DNA from: Lentilactobacillus diolivorans DSM 14421
Lineage (GTDB): Bacteria > Bacillota > Bacilli > Lactobacillales > Lactobacillaceae
Length of the DNA stretch: 64,000 bases
Direction: 5' to 3'
NCBI RefSeq assembly: GCF_001434255.1
Contig: NZ_AZEY01000108.1
Coordinates: 59,859 to 123,858, forward strand
A program made the position numbers and the translations under genes. Below the pieces are notes generated by a model, which searched no databases, was not told where the DNA came from, and was given only the letters and a program-made list of their open reading frames with translations. Below are positions 33,503 through 41,948 of this stretch, piece after piece (within the stretch, counting starts at the first letter, position 1; each line of letters starts with the position of its first letter).

Positions 33503-35161
33503 CTAACCATTCGAAGCGTTGTTAAGTTCAATGTCCCTTGCCAGCATTGCCTCTGGAACTTGATTTCTGACCAAGCGATTAATTGATGTTGTAAAGAAGA
33601 AATTATGGGTAAAAAAATTTCTTGTTGGTAAATACGTATTAATGTGGCCGTCGAACATGAAGGCACAGTGATCGGCAAATGTGGCGCAAAAGCCCATATC
33701 GTGGCTTGCCATAATAATGGTTGTCCCGGCTTGTTGCACCTGCTTTAAAATATTGCCAACAAAATTTTTAGTAAATGGATCCAATCCCTTGGTGGGTTCA
33801 TCCAAAATAAGAAGGGTTGGTTTTGCTAATAAAGCAATTGCCAAGCCAAGGAGTTGTTGTTGACCGCCACTGATATCGAATGGATTATGTTTGAGAATCG
33901 ACTGGAGTTTCAGCTGGTCAACAATCGCGTTAATCCGTGATTGGGGATGATCTAAAGCTAATTCCCTGGCTTGGATAGTTAGTTGCTCATAGACACTTCC
34001 GCTTCGAAATTGAAGAGTTGGGGTTTGCGATAGAAAGGAAAGGGATTTGATTCGTTGTGGCGTAGGAATCTTCCAAACAACCTTTTGATTAAAATAAACC
34101 TTCCCGTGTTGCGGTGTTCGCAATCCAGTTAATAAATTTAACAGCGTCGATTTGCCAGCCCCATTTTTACCGATAATTGCCAGCCAATCTCCTTGATGGA
34201 CATTTAAATCCAAGTGGTCAACAACATTTTTTTGCCGGTCAAATGAAAACTGAATATTCTTAGCTTTTAAAATGACATTGGCAGGTCGCTGAATTGGTGA
34301 TTGGGTTAAGGCTGTTGTTGGCTTGAAGTGAATCCGATCCTTGCGAATTGCCCGTTGTCCCGCGGCCACTGAAATTGGTAGGTCGTCGAGATGACGCTTA
34401 CCAGCCAGAAAGACTTGTGAGACGGGAGGAATAAAGTATCCCAGCCGCTCATCGTTACCCATTAGCTTGATTCCCTCAGTCGGTGGGCCGTCAAACGTAA
34501 TTGTTTGATGTTGAATCAAGAGCATCCGGTTAGCTAGTGAAAGCGCGATGCTTAAATGATGTTCGCTGAGGATGATGGTAATTCCCAGTTCCTCATGGAC
34601 GCGGCGGAGTACTTCAAAGAAATGCTGAGTGGTGAGCGGATCCAATTGAGAAGTTGGCTCATCCAATAAGATAATTTTAGGTCGAAGAATGAGGACGGAT
34701 GCCAAGTTGGCCAGTTGCAGTTGACCACCGGAGAGTTCACTGATTTGGCGGTCCAGCAATTGATCAAGTCCTAAGTAATTACTTAGTTCAGCGATTCGGC
34801 GTTCAATTTCATTACTGGGGCAGCCAACGTTTTCTAATGGGAAAGCCAGTTCTTCGATAACTGTCGACATGATCGGCTGGGTTTGCGGATTTTGAGCAAC
34901 GTATCCCACGGTTTGGGCGCTGTCGAGTTGGGAAAGGGTTTTGATGGGCTTACCGTTAATTAAGACGTCACCGGTCGTTTCCCCAGCTGGAATGAGTTCT
35001 TTTTTCAGGTGGTTGAGCAGGGTGGTTTTGCCGCTTCCAGTATCGCCGGCAATGACAATAAAGTCGCCATGATTAACGGTAAGGTTGATATCTTTTAAAA
35101 CTGGCTGTTGTTGGGCTGGATAAGTGAACGTTAAATCTTGAATTTGAATTAATTGGTCCAT
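33503..35161 (-). CDS. ECF transporter ATPase, two fused nucleotide-binding domains
   Basis: A 552-aa protein with two complete ABC ATPase domains. First: Walker A 'GDTGSGKTTLLNHL', signature 'LSGGQLQLANLAS', Walker B 'IILLDEPTSQLDP'. Second (from about residue 295): 'GKNGAGKSTLLNLLTG', 'ISGGQQQLLGLAI', 'LLILDEPTKGLDP'. It replaces the usual separate EcfA1 and EcfA2. The start overlaps the T-component gene by 13 bp. Having its own ATPase and T subunit makes this a dedicated (group I-like) importer rather than one sharing the cell's general ECF module. Confidence 0.92.
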   Translation of the reverse strand: MDQLIQIQDLTFTYPAQQQPVLKDINLTVNHGDFIVIAGDTGSGKTTLLNHLKKELIPAGETTGDVLINGKPIKTLSQLDSAQTVGYVAQNPQTQPIMSTVIEELAFPLENVGCPSNEIERRIAELSNYLGLDQLLDRQISELSGGQLQLANLASVLILRPKIILLDEPTSQLDPLTTQHFFEVLRRVHEELGITIILSEHHLSIALSLANRMLLIQHQTITFDGPPTEGIKLMGNDERLGYFIPPVSQVFLAGKRHLDDLPISVAAGQRAIRKDRIHFKPTTALTQSPIQRPANVILKAKNIQFSFDRQKNVVDHLDLNVHQGDWLAIIGKNGAGKSTLLNLLTGLRTPQHGKVYFNQKVVWKIPTPQRIKSLSFLSQTPTLQFRSGSVYEQLTIQARELALDHPQSRINAIVDQLKLQSILKHNPFDISGGQQQLLGLAIALLAKPTLLILDEPTKGLDPFTKNFVGNILKQVQQAGTTIIMASHDMGFCATFADHCAFMFDGHINTYLPTRNFFTHNFFFTTSINRLVRNQVPEAMLARDIELNNASNG

Positions 35162-36045
35162 AAATGGTAGACCCCCTCAGCGATTAATGGCATTAACGTA
35201 AAGCTACCCAATAGAACCATTGGATAAAGGTCGCCAGTGAAAAGGATGGTGTTGAAATCGGCAACCGAATTCGTCCAACCCATTGCGTTGATCCTTACAA
35301 ACAATAATAACGCAAAAGCAGCCGTGGTAACCATCAGAAAGAACCAGTCGGTTGGGTTAAAACGATAGGAACGGTAATGAGTTCGCTTGGCGGCCCCGAA
35401 GCCACGGGCATCCATCAGATTGGCAGTCTCCATCGCGGATGATAGGGAATCTTCAAGCAAAATTTGAAACAGACTTAATATTTTTTTTAGCCGGGTTGGT
35501 AATGATCCAGTTGTGGTATCGAGATTTCGAGTCTTTTGTAAAAGTAACAGCTGACCAAATCGTTTGATTAAATCTCTGACTAGATTAAACGAAATTGTGA
35601 CCAGTAGTGCGAGCTTTGGTGTTATTGGCGCAAAAACATAAATTAATTTATTGGCGGTTAAAATGGTGTTTAACAAGGCAAACGTCATTAACATCTCGGT
35701 CAACATGATTCCCATCGTGATGCCGTAGAGGAGCGCCGGATAGGATAACTTAAATGTGAAAAAGCCGGTTGACACTTTCCATAGAAAGGGTGAAAACTTT
35801 TGATTAAGTAAGACGTTAAAAAAGACAATCATGAAAAATAAGACGCCGTTGAATTTGAGCTGTTGCCAAGCAGCGTGTCTGCCAAGATAGAAAACATTGA
35901 TGATCATCAAAGAAACAATTCCTGTCAACGCCACGGCAACGTGATTGAACAGCATTGTCAGAACAATTAATTCACCAAAAAAGATGGTGGCAATGATGGG
36001 ATGCAGTTGAAAAAAGAAAGTCATTTTGATTGGTATTTGGCGCAT
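35149..36045 (-). CDS. ECF transporter T component (CbiQ/EcfT family)
   Basis: A 298-aa membrane protein with about five to six hydrophobic segments and the coupling-helix signature 'LMDARGFGAAKRTHYR' (Ala-Arg-Gly motif) typical of EcfT/CbiQ; it links the ATPases to the S component. ATG 36045 has AAAGAGG eight bases upstream; an in-frame start six codons earlier lacks this. First gene of the five-gene transporter/receptor operon plus EutP, transcribed from a TATAAT at 36083-36088. Confidence 0.9.
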   Translation of the reverse strand: MRQIPIKMTFFFQLHPIIATIFFGELIVLTMLFNHVAVALTGIVSLMIINVFYLGRHAAWQQLKFNGVLFFMIVFFNVLLNQKFSPFLWKVSTGFFTFKLSYPALLYGITMGIMLTEMLMTFALLNTILTANKLIYVFAPITPKLALLVTISFNLVRDLIKRFGQLLLLQKTRNLDTTTGSLPTRLKKILSLFQILLEDSLSSAMETANLMDARGFGAAKRTHYRSYRFNPTDWFFLMVTTAAFALLLFVRINAMGWTNSVADFNTILFTGDLYPMVLLGSFTLMPLIAEGVYHLWTN

Positions 36046-36082
36046 GGCAGAAACCTCTTTCACAGTCTAGTAAACCCTTACA

Positions 36083-36088
36083 ATTATA
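36083..36088 (-). promoter_or_regulatory. -10 box for the ECF/transcobalamin-like operon
   Basis: On the minus strand a perfect TATAAT is followed by TGTAAGGG and lies about 40 bp before the T-component start. The -35 is less clear (TTTATT about 18 bp upstream). No cobalamin-riboswitch core could be found in the upstream region. Confidence 0.55.
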
Positions 36089-36196
36089 ACATCAAATGGG
36101 TTGGAATAAATGGCTTTATGGTGTGCGGTTCGCCTGTTATGTTGGAAACAGCGATGAATGAGCAAAATGAGGTTTTTAATTTCTTTTGTTAATACT

Positions 36197-36253
36197 AAAA
36201 AACGTGGCACGAAAAGTAACTTTTAGTGAATCAGTCCTTTTTCGTGTCACGTT
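36197..36253 (-). terminator. Minus-strand terminator upstream of the ECF operon
   Basis: AACGTGGCACGAAAA (plus strand 36201-36215) pairs with TTTTCGTGTCACGTT (36239-36253), one mismatch. On the minus strand it is followed by TTTTTTAG. It lies downstream of pepO and its repeat array and upstream of the operon -10 box, so it probably isolates the ECF operon from pepO transcription. Confidence 0.75.
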
Positions 36254-36349
36254 AATACAATTAGTGATTAAATTAGCAGATTGTAGCGGTTATTGTGTTG
36301 CTATTGTGATTGTCACCGAATGAAAAATATGTGCCAGTGGATAAATGCC

Positions 36350-36627
36350 GACTATTTAAACCGATTAGCCAAATATTCAGGATCAGAATATGCTTTGATG
36401 GACTGGCTAAATAGCCGAAACGTGTGACAGCAAGCAGACCCCGGCCATATAAGGCCCTTAATCAAATATTCAGATTCAGAATATGCTTTGCTGGGACTGG
36501 CTAAATAGCCGAAACGTGTGACAAAAAACAGCTTCCGGCCATATAAGGACTCTAATCCCAATATTCAAACCCGGAATATTGAAATTAGAGTCCTTATATT
36601 CTGGAAGCTAACCGTTTTTTGTCACAC
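36350..36627 (-). repeat. Reverse-oriented hairpin array downstream of pepO
   Basis: Two partial units with 'GAAACGTGTGACA' (about 36418 and 36511, period near 93) lead to a complete hairpin: outer arms 36516-36530 and 36614-36627, inner arms 36545-36566 and 36574-36595 (two mismatches). Connectors are GCTTCCGGCCATAT and ATATTCTGGAAGCTAACCG. The hairpin ends three bases before the pepO stop codon. Confidence 0.85.
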
Positions 36628-36629
36628 TC

Positions 36630-38606
36630 TTACCAAATTTTAACCCGCTCTTCCGGCTTCAAGTACATGCCATCACCAGGTTGAACTTCAAACGTGGCAT
36701 AGAAGTCGTCCAGATTCTTGACCTGCACATTTGCCCGCAATTCAGCTGGCGCGTGGACATCAATATTTAGTAGTAATTGCTTATATTCCTTAGTTGCTTT
36801 CATCCGCCAAACTTTTGCCCAGTTGATGAAGAAATCATATAAGTTGTAGTTACCCTCGTTTTTAGCGGCTTCGTTGGCACAACTGAGACCACCAGCATCG
36901 GCAATGTTTTCGGAAACGGTTAACTTACCGTTAACTTTGCCGCCAGCAAATGGAATCCCATTAAATTCGTTAATCATTTTATCAGCCAACTTACTAAAGT
37001 ATTCATGGTCTTCTTTGGTCCACCAGTTGTTTAAATTCCCTAGTTCATCAAACAGGGAACCGTTGTTGTCAAAGGCATGGGAAATTTCATGTGCGATCAC
37101 GGCACCAATCCCACCATAATTTTGACTGGACGTTTGTTTTAGGCTGTAGAAGGGTGCCTGCAAAATGGCAGCTGGAAAGACAATAATGTTTTTAAATGGC
37201 TCATAATAGGCATTCACCGTGCTGGCACTCATTTCCCAACGAGTTCGGTCAACCGGCTTACCGAGTTTGGCAAAGTTATCTGCCAAAGCAATTCGGCCAA
37301 ATTTTGACGCGTTTTCAAACAACGTACCGCCTTGATCTTCTGGCGTTACCTGATATTTATATTCAATTTCGTCAATGTGATCGGGGTAACCGACTTGAAG
37401 TTCCAATTTATCAAGCTTTAAAATCGCTTTTTCACGAGTCGCTTTGCCCAACCAGGTATTATTTTTCAACCGGTTTTCATAAACGCTAATCATATTCCGA
37501 ACCATGTGTTCAACGTCAGCCTTGGCTTTTGGCCCGAAATACTTTTTGGCATAATAATCACCAATGGTTTGACCAAAGATTCCTGACGCCAAGTAGAAAG
37601 CCGATTTCTTTTGTGGGGTTGCCGACTTTTTGCCGGACAAAGCCCGACCAAAAGTCGAACCGGTTTGTCGGAATTCTTCGGACAGGTAACTGGATGATGA
37701 GTAAATTGTATTAACCAGGATCCAGTTCTTCATGTCGCTGAAAGTATCCTCGTTAACGATTGAGTCAAGCGCTTCATAGTACTTAGGCTCCGTGACGATC
37801 ACCTGTTCCGGTACTTTATCGAAGATTTCCTTCGCCAACTTAGTAATATCCAAATGACTGCTGGATTTAGCGAAATCACTGAATTTCTGTGGGTTGTACA
37901 TTTTACTGTAATCGGCATTTTCTTCAGATGACTTAACGTGGGGTGCGATTAAGGCATCGAATTTCTTTGCCGACTCGACAATTTGGTCGGCCTCGTTGCT
38001 GCTATAATCGGCCAAGACTAATAGTTGGCTGAGGGTCTTGGTTAAAATTGGCATTAATTGTTTGTAAGCTGGATTATTATTTTCGTAGTAGGTCCGATCT
38101 GGCAGAAATAGGCGTGGCACACCGGCAAATAAAGCGTTGATTTGGGTATTCTTCATGTCGGGACCAACGTCAAATCCAAACGGCAAATTAAACCCTTCTT
38201 TGACCCAGTCGCCGATTTGGGCGTTTAAATCATCAAAACTGGTGATGTTTTCAATCTTTTCCAAGTATGGTTTTAACGGTTCAGCTCCGTCAGCATCCCG
38301 TTTCTTGAAGTTTTGAGCCAGTTCATAAAATTTTAAAAATTCGGAGAAAGGTGCCTCGTAACTGTTTTTGTTGCCTTTTAGGATCTCGTCCAAATCGCCC
38401 ATTAATAGTTTATCAATGTTGTCATTGAGATCCATAAAGCCACCGGTTGATGAATGATCAGCCGGAATTTTAGCAGTCTTTTCCCAACGGCCGTTGACGG
38501 CTTGATAAAGGTCATCTTTCAATAGAGATTTATCAATCGAATCACTGGTTGGCTGGTCTGATTGACCACCTTCAGCATTATTGGCTGCGACTAATAGATT
38601 TTTCAA
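36630..38606 (-). CDS. pepO: Endopeptidase O (M13 neprilysin-like metallopeptidase)
   Basis: A 658-aa oligopeptidase. The zinc motif 'VIAHEISHAFDNNGSLFDE' (HExxH) and the third ligand motif 'ENIADAGGLSCANEA' are present, with the M13 C-terminal 'NVDVHAPAELRANVQ'-like segment ('LLNIDVHAPAELRANVQVKN'). It cleaves intermediate-sized peptides in the cytoplasm of lactic acid bacteria. TTG 38606 is preceded by AAGGAGG; the frame extends 26 codons upstream without a better start. No signal peptide. Confidence 0.92.
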   Translation of the reverse strand: MKNLLVAANNAEGGQSDQPTSDSIDKSLLKDDLYQAVNGRWEKTAKIPADHSSTGGFMDLNDNIDKLLMGDLDEILKGNKNSYEAPFSEFLKFYELAQNFKKRDADGAEPLKPYLEKIENITSFDDLNAQIGDWVKEGFNLPFGFDVGPDMKNTQINALFAGVPRLFLPDRTYYENNNPAYKQLMPILTKTLSQLLVLADYSSNEADQIVESAKKFDALIAPHVKSSEENADYSKMYNPQKFSDFAKSSSHLDITKLAKEIFDKVPEQVIVTEPKYYEALDSIVNEDTFSDMKNWILVNTIYSSSSYLSEEFRQTGSTFGRALSGKKSATPQKKSAFYLASGIFGQTIGDYYAKKYFGPKAKADVEHMVRNMISVYENRLKNNTWLGKATREKAILKLDKLELQVGYPDHIDEIEYKYQVTPEDQGGTLFENASKFGRIALADNFAKLGKPVDRTRWEMSASTVNAYYEPFKNIIVFPAAILQAPFYSLKQTSSQNYGGIGAVIAHEISHAFDNNGSLFDELGNLNNWWTKEDHEYFSKLADKMINEFNGIPFAGGKVNGKLTVSENIADAGGLSCANEAAKNEGNYNLYDFFINWAKVWRMKATKEYKQLLLNIDVHAPAELRANVQVKNLDDFYATFEVQPGDGMYLKPEERVKIW

Positions 38607-38756
38607 ACAAATTCCTCCTTCTGCGATATGTGGATCATTTGGTTTGAAACTAGAGTACGCTGTTCCGAAACGTTTCTCAACCAAATGTCACAATTCCTAT
38701 AAAATTAATTATACGCTAATTATGAGAGAATGATTAGAGCACGAATGTGGAAAACC

Positions 38757-38853
38757 ATAGTTTTTGGAAAGGTTTCGCTATACTTTGATTAGGTTGATTT
38801 AACCGGGTTTTGAGTTTTCAAAAACTCATTATCAAAAAGTTTATAATAAACCA
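38757..38853 (+). repeat. Left ~97-bp inverted repeat bounding a 6.4-kb island
   Basis: The sequence from ATAGTTTTTGGAAAGG (38757) to ...AAAGTTTATAATAAACC (38853) recurs in reverse complement at about 45092-45188 with no difference seen by eye. It includes a near-palindrome TGAGTTTTCAAAAACTCA. It lies just upstream of a serine-recombinase gene, the usual place for a recombinase crossover site. 38607-38756 holds nothing else recognisable. Confidence 0.85.
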
Positions 38854-38906
38854 TTGTGAAAAGATAGCTAAATTTATCCTGGCTATCAAAAACTAAGGAG
38901 TCACTC

Positions 38907-39492
38907 ATGATTATTGGATATGCACGGGTTTCAAAAGATGATCAGAATCTCAATCGCCAAATCGATCAATTAACGGCTTATGGTGCCGAAAAAATCATTC
39001 AAGAAAAATTTACCGGGACCCGGCAAAAAAGACCGGGAATTATCCAGCTTTTCCAGACCATTTGGGCTCATGATGTCGTGGTCGTTGAAAGCATTTCCCG
39101 CTTGGGCCGAAATACGTTGGATATTTTAAATTTGATTACTGCTGCACCAAAAACAAATTAAGTTTGTTTCTTTAAAGGAGCAGATGGACACCGAGACACC
39201 AACTGGTCGAGCCATGTTGCAAATGATGAGTGTGATTTCAGAACTGGAGCGGAATTTATTAGCCGATCGGGTTAAAGAAGGAATTGCGGCCAGTCGTCGA
39301 CGTGGCGTAACAGTTGGCCGTCCACAAATCGCCCAAGAAAAGTTGGATATTGCCATTCGGATGTATCAAAGTGGTGACTATTCAGTTAAAGAGATTTTAA
39401 CCACTAACCCAATTTTCTCTGGAACTTTTTACCGCGAAGTGAATCGGTTGAAACTAAAAAAGCTCAAACGAAAAAACGAACAACCTCACTAA
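38907..39492 (+). pseudogene. Serine recombinase (resolvase/invertase), frameshifted
   Basis: The first frame (38907-39161) gives 'MIIGYARVSKDDQNLNRQID' and 'VVVESISRLGRNTLDI', the catalytic domain with Ser in 'ARVS'. The second frame continues as 'IKFVSLKEQMDTETPTGRAM', 'SELERNLLADRVKEGIAASR' and a C-terminal helix-turn-helix to 39492. The break lies near 39141, where ATTACTG is followed directly by CTGCACCAA; one extra or two missing bases explain it. RBS AAGGAG. A full-length enzyme would be about 195 aa and would act at sites such as the adjacent inverted repeat. Confidence 0.85.
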
Positions 39493-39522
39493 TTTAAGTG
39501 CTGGTTATTCGCCTTTCTACCG

Positions 39523-40323
39523 CTACTTTTCGTTTGGATGTTCCATTGACCCCTTGTTGCTTACTAACAATTTCTTTTTGAAAAATAGTCCTTGTTCGTA
39601 GATAAATATAATGAAAATTAAAAACGTAATTATTATTCCGTATATGAGTAAGGCTGACCCCCATGGAGCAACCTTACTCATAATGGGCCCGCTTGGAACT
39701 AAATCTATCCATGAATGGATCAAAACACTTAACCATATATCTTTTGAAATAATTCTGACAGCTACTAATATTAGTCCCATTGCAATAGCAAATATTACTT
39801 GCTGCAATGTGCCTTCTAGTGGTTGCCCTCCCCAGAAGAAATTTGACAAATGCCAAAAGCCAAAAAGCAATGAAGAGATGATGCCTGAATAGGTCAGGGG
39901 TAAATTACTTTTACTCAATATATTAAGTATTGCTTGAAAAAACATTCCTCTGAAAAGAAATTCCTCGAGCAGTGCTGACGATACAGCAATTAACAGAATT
40001 ACTAAGAAATTAGCTGAGTTTATTACAATGTGTATGTGGGTATAAATACCATTGAATGCAACAAAAATAAATAAAATTAGCAGTGCTGAAAGTGTAACTG
40101 CCCATCTAAGTTCTATCTTTTGTCTAATCTTTAACTTTGTGGTTTTAAAAATAAGATAGTACATAACTAGGAAAATAATGACCATTACACAATGAATTAT
40201 TGCTAATTGAATAGTTAGCATCACATTTCCCGCTCTTAGGGCTGCACTGATCCAGAAAATACTAAATGATAAAAATGCAACAAACAACTGCTTGAATCCT
40301 TTGTTTATTCTTGATCTTCCCAT
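39523..40323 (-). CDS. CPBP-family intramembrane metalloprotease
   Basis: A 266-aa membrane protein with about seven to eight segments and the three CPBP/Abi motifs: 'SSALLEEFLFRGMFFQAIL' (EExxxR), 'LLFGFWHLSNFFWGG' (FxxxH) and 'SVLIHSWIDL' (HxxxD/N-like). In lactobacilli such proteins often serve as bacteriocin self-immunity or maturation factors. A 22-codon peptide gene lies 28 bp upstream on the same strand. The last residues ('SMEHPNEK') are encoded by a motif (39536-39548) shared with two IS-like remnants, so its C-terminus may have been replaced. Confidence 0.85.
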   Translation of the reverse strand: MGRSRINKGFKQLFVAFLSFSIFWISAALRAGNVMLTIQLAIIHCVMVIIFLVMYYLIFKTTKLKIRQKIELRWAVTLSALLILFIFVAFNGIYTHIHIVINSANFLVILLIAVSSALLEEFLFRGMFFQAILNILSKSNLPLTYSGIISSLLFGFWHLSNFFWGGQPLEGTLQQVIFAIAMGLILVAVRIISKDIWLSVLIHSWIDLVPSGPIMSKVAPWGSALLIYGIIITFLIFIIFIYEQGLFFKKKLLVSNKGSMEHPNEK

Positions 40324-40351
40324 AATGTATTGTCCTCTGTAGGAGTCTTAT

Positions 40352-40420
40352 TTAAACGTGCGATTTTCCAAGCATAGCATCGGGTTGATCTTGTAACTTC
40401 AATACTGGGTTGTTGTTCAT
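40352..40420 (-). CDS. 22-aa peptide gene upstream of the CPBP protease
   Basis: ATG 40420 has an excellent ribosome site (AGAGGAGA, eight bases upstream) and opens a 22-codon frame: 'MNNNPVLKLQDQPDAM' followed by 'LGKSHV'. It stops 28 bp before the CPBP gene start, so the two are probably co-transcribed and divergent from the LytTR/agr genes. It has no double-glycine leader and no cysteine. It could be a leader peptide, an unmodified signalling/bacteriocin-like peptide, or the stub of a truncated bacteriocin precursor. Confidence 0.5.
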   Translation of the reverse strand: MNNNPVLKLQDQPDAMLGKSHV

Positions 40421-40791
40421 AATGATTATCTCCTCTTTTTTATATTGCTGTTACCAACAATTAATGTAATCAGTTTAATGAATAAAGTCTTTCGGAATAC
40501 CTTATATCATTAGATACACATTAATTACTAAAAGCAACCAATGCTTGATTACGATTGTTACTTTACATCAGATAGATAGCTTCTTAAATACAGATAACCT
40601 GAACGGTATGATTATTACCATGAATGGTTAAATTCAAACATAAGCAGTGGTTGGGCAAAGTGTAAGAAGATGATTCAAATTACCAATCACAGCTAATTTT
40701 TGGCCTTTCATTACTTTACTAATTTAAATGATTAGTATTTGTTTTATAATGCTTTGTGTTTCTACCTTAAATAACGATTGGAGATATACGA
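40421..40791 (+). other. 371-bp divergent regulatory spacer
   Basis: A+T-rich, with no gene. A TATAAT at 40745-40750 is a good -10 for the LytTR gene at 40792. The peptide-CPBP promoter must lie on the other strand. Direct repeats for LytTR regulators are expected here, but I could not identify a convincing pair by eye. Confidence 0.45.
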
Positions 40792-41139
40792 ATGGAAGAA
40801 AAGACTATACTACTGAATAATAAAAATAGTTCTCAACTAATTCAGATGAATAAATTATTGTTTGTTACAACGTCAATTCATGATCACTATCTAGACTTTA
40901 TTACAAAAGATGAAACCTTGATTTCACAAGGAACTTTAAGGGAACTTGAAAATAAGTATTCTGAGCTTATTCGTTGTCATCGCCATATATTAGTAAATAT
41001 CAATGCTATTAAAAGTATCGATAAAAAATATCATCGAATTTATTTCTGGGAGAGTCAAAATATTCATTGTAACATCTCGAGACGACAATATATAAAAGTT
41101 TACTCTGCTTGGGAAAGACACGTACAAATGACTTTTTAA
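40792..41139 (+). CDS. Stand-alone LytTR DNA-binding protein
   Basis: A 115-aa protein made almost only of a LytTR domain ('LLFVTTSIHDHYLDFITKDE', 'SELIRCHRHILVNINAIKSI', 'NISRRQYIKV'). It has no receiver domain, unlike the AgrA-like regulator at 43243. It could modulate the same direct-repeat promoters, perhaps antagonising AgrA or sensing independently. RBS GGAG at about 40780. Confidence 0.82.
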   Translation: MEEKTILLNNKNSSQLIQMNKLLFVTTSIHDHYLDFITKDETLISQGTLRELENKYSELIRCHRHILVNINAIKSIDKKYHRIYFWESQNIHCNISRRQYIKVYSAWERHVQMTF

Positions 41140-41245
41140 CTCATTGCCATTTAAAGCGCAGAATCAACCGCTCACGAAATATCTAATGCATTATACTCAT
41201 ACCGGTATATAATAACTACCAAAAGTATAAAGAAGGATTTAGCTC

Positions 41246-41854
41246 ATGAGCGTGTCCAAGTATCTGCTTAACAAGATTTTTGGTAATAGTTCTTTGTCTA
41301 AAGATCAGTATGACGTTGCTGATTATCATCTACAGACTCTACTTATAAATTTAAAGAAGTGTTTTATAGTTTATGTGATAGCTATTGTCGTTCATTCATT
41401 TTTACTTACCCTATATGTCCACGCCGTTTTTGTAGTCTTCCGTAAGTATGCGGGTGGTTGGCATGCGGAAACGTCTAGGAATTGTACAGTAGTATCAGCA
41501 CTTTTCTTTATACTTTTACCTAATTTTTTGTACAATTATGTTGCCAACATTAATATTGAGCTCATTATCGTGTTTCAAGTAATAGTATTAGTGATCGCAG
41601 CTAGATATTCACCTGCAGATACTGAGAAAAATCCTTTATTCAGTAAAAGTCGAAGGAAGACAATGAAAGTAAGGGCAATTATATTTGTTCTGTTGTTAAC
41701 ACTTTTGTGTTTGCTGTTTTCTTCACTTGTACTGCGTGTTGCAATTTTAATTGGAGAACTTTCAGAATCTGTATTAATTACTCCGGCATTCTATAAATTG
41801 TTGGGAAGGAGTTATCGAAATTATGAAAAGTATGAAGTTAAAGAACCTAATTAG
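41246..41854 (+). CDS. agrB: AgrB-like accessory gene regulator protein (peptide processing)
   Basis: A 202-aa membrane cysteine protease. The catalytic region 'RKYAGGWHAETSRNC' holds the conserved His and Cys of AgrB/LamB/FsrB; five to six hydrophobic segments follow. It removes the C-terminal tail of AgrD and forms the thiolactone ring. -10 TATAAT at 41208-41213 and RBS AGAAGGA. The 3' end overlaps the previously unlisted agrD gene by 32 bp. Confidence 0.9.
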   Translation: MSVSKYLLNKIFGNSSLSKDQYDVADYHLQTLLINLKKCFIVYVIAIVVHSFLLTLYVHAVFVVFRKYAGGWHAETSRNCTVVSALFFILLPNFLYNYVANINIELIIVFQVIVLVIAARYSPADTEKNPLFSKSRRKTMKVRAIIFVLLLTLLCLLFSSLVLRVAILIGELSESVLITPAFYKLLGRSYRNYEKYEVKEPN

Positions 41855-41948
41855 AAAATTTATTTTAAATACTGATTTTAGTTGCTTCCTATTCCTTTAT
41901 GAGCCTACAAATCCCGACTTGAAAAAACATGTTAGGAGATCAGAATGA
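41823..41948 (+). CDS. agrD: AgrD-like autoinducing-peptide precursor
   Basis: A 41-codon frame overlapping the agrB end, with GGAAGGAG 11 bases upstream. It has the AgrD architecture: an amphipathic basic N-terminus ('MKSMKLKNLIRKFIL'), a core with one Cys at residue 21 ('DFSCFLFL'), and a charged tail with a Pro-Asp-Leu motif ('YEPTNPDLKKHVRRSE'). By analogy with L. plantarum LamD (CVGIW then FETKIPDEL), cleavage after Leu25 would give a five-residue thiolactone ring Cys-Phe-Leu-Phe-Leu. Its stop overlaps the ATG of the histidine-kinase gene. Confidence 0.85.
   Translation: MKSMKLKNLIRKFILNTDFSCFLFLYEPTNPDLKKHVRRSE

Noticed and set aside
36046-36350. Cobalamin riboswitch upstream of the ECF operon
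   Set aside because: A CCACTGGCAC stretch on the minus strand recalled the B12-box end, but the conserved core and the GCCACTG context could not be assembled. Only a terminator and a -10 box are supported.
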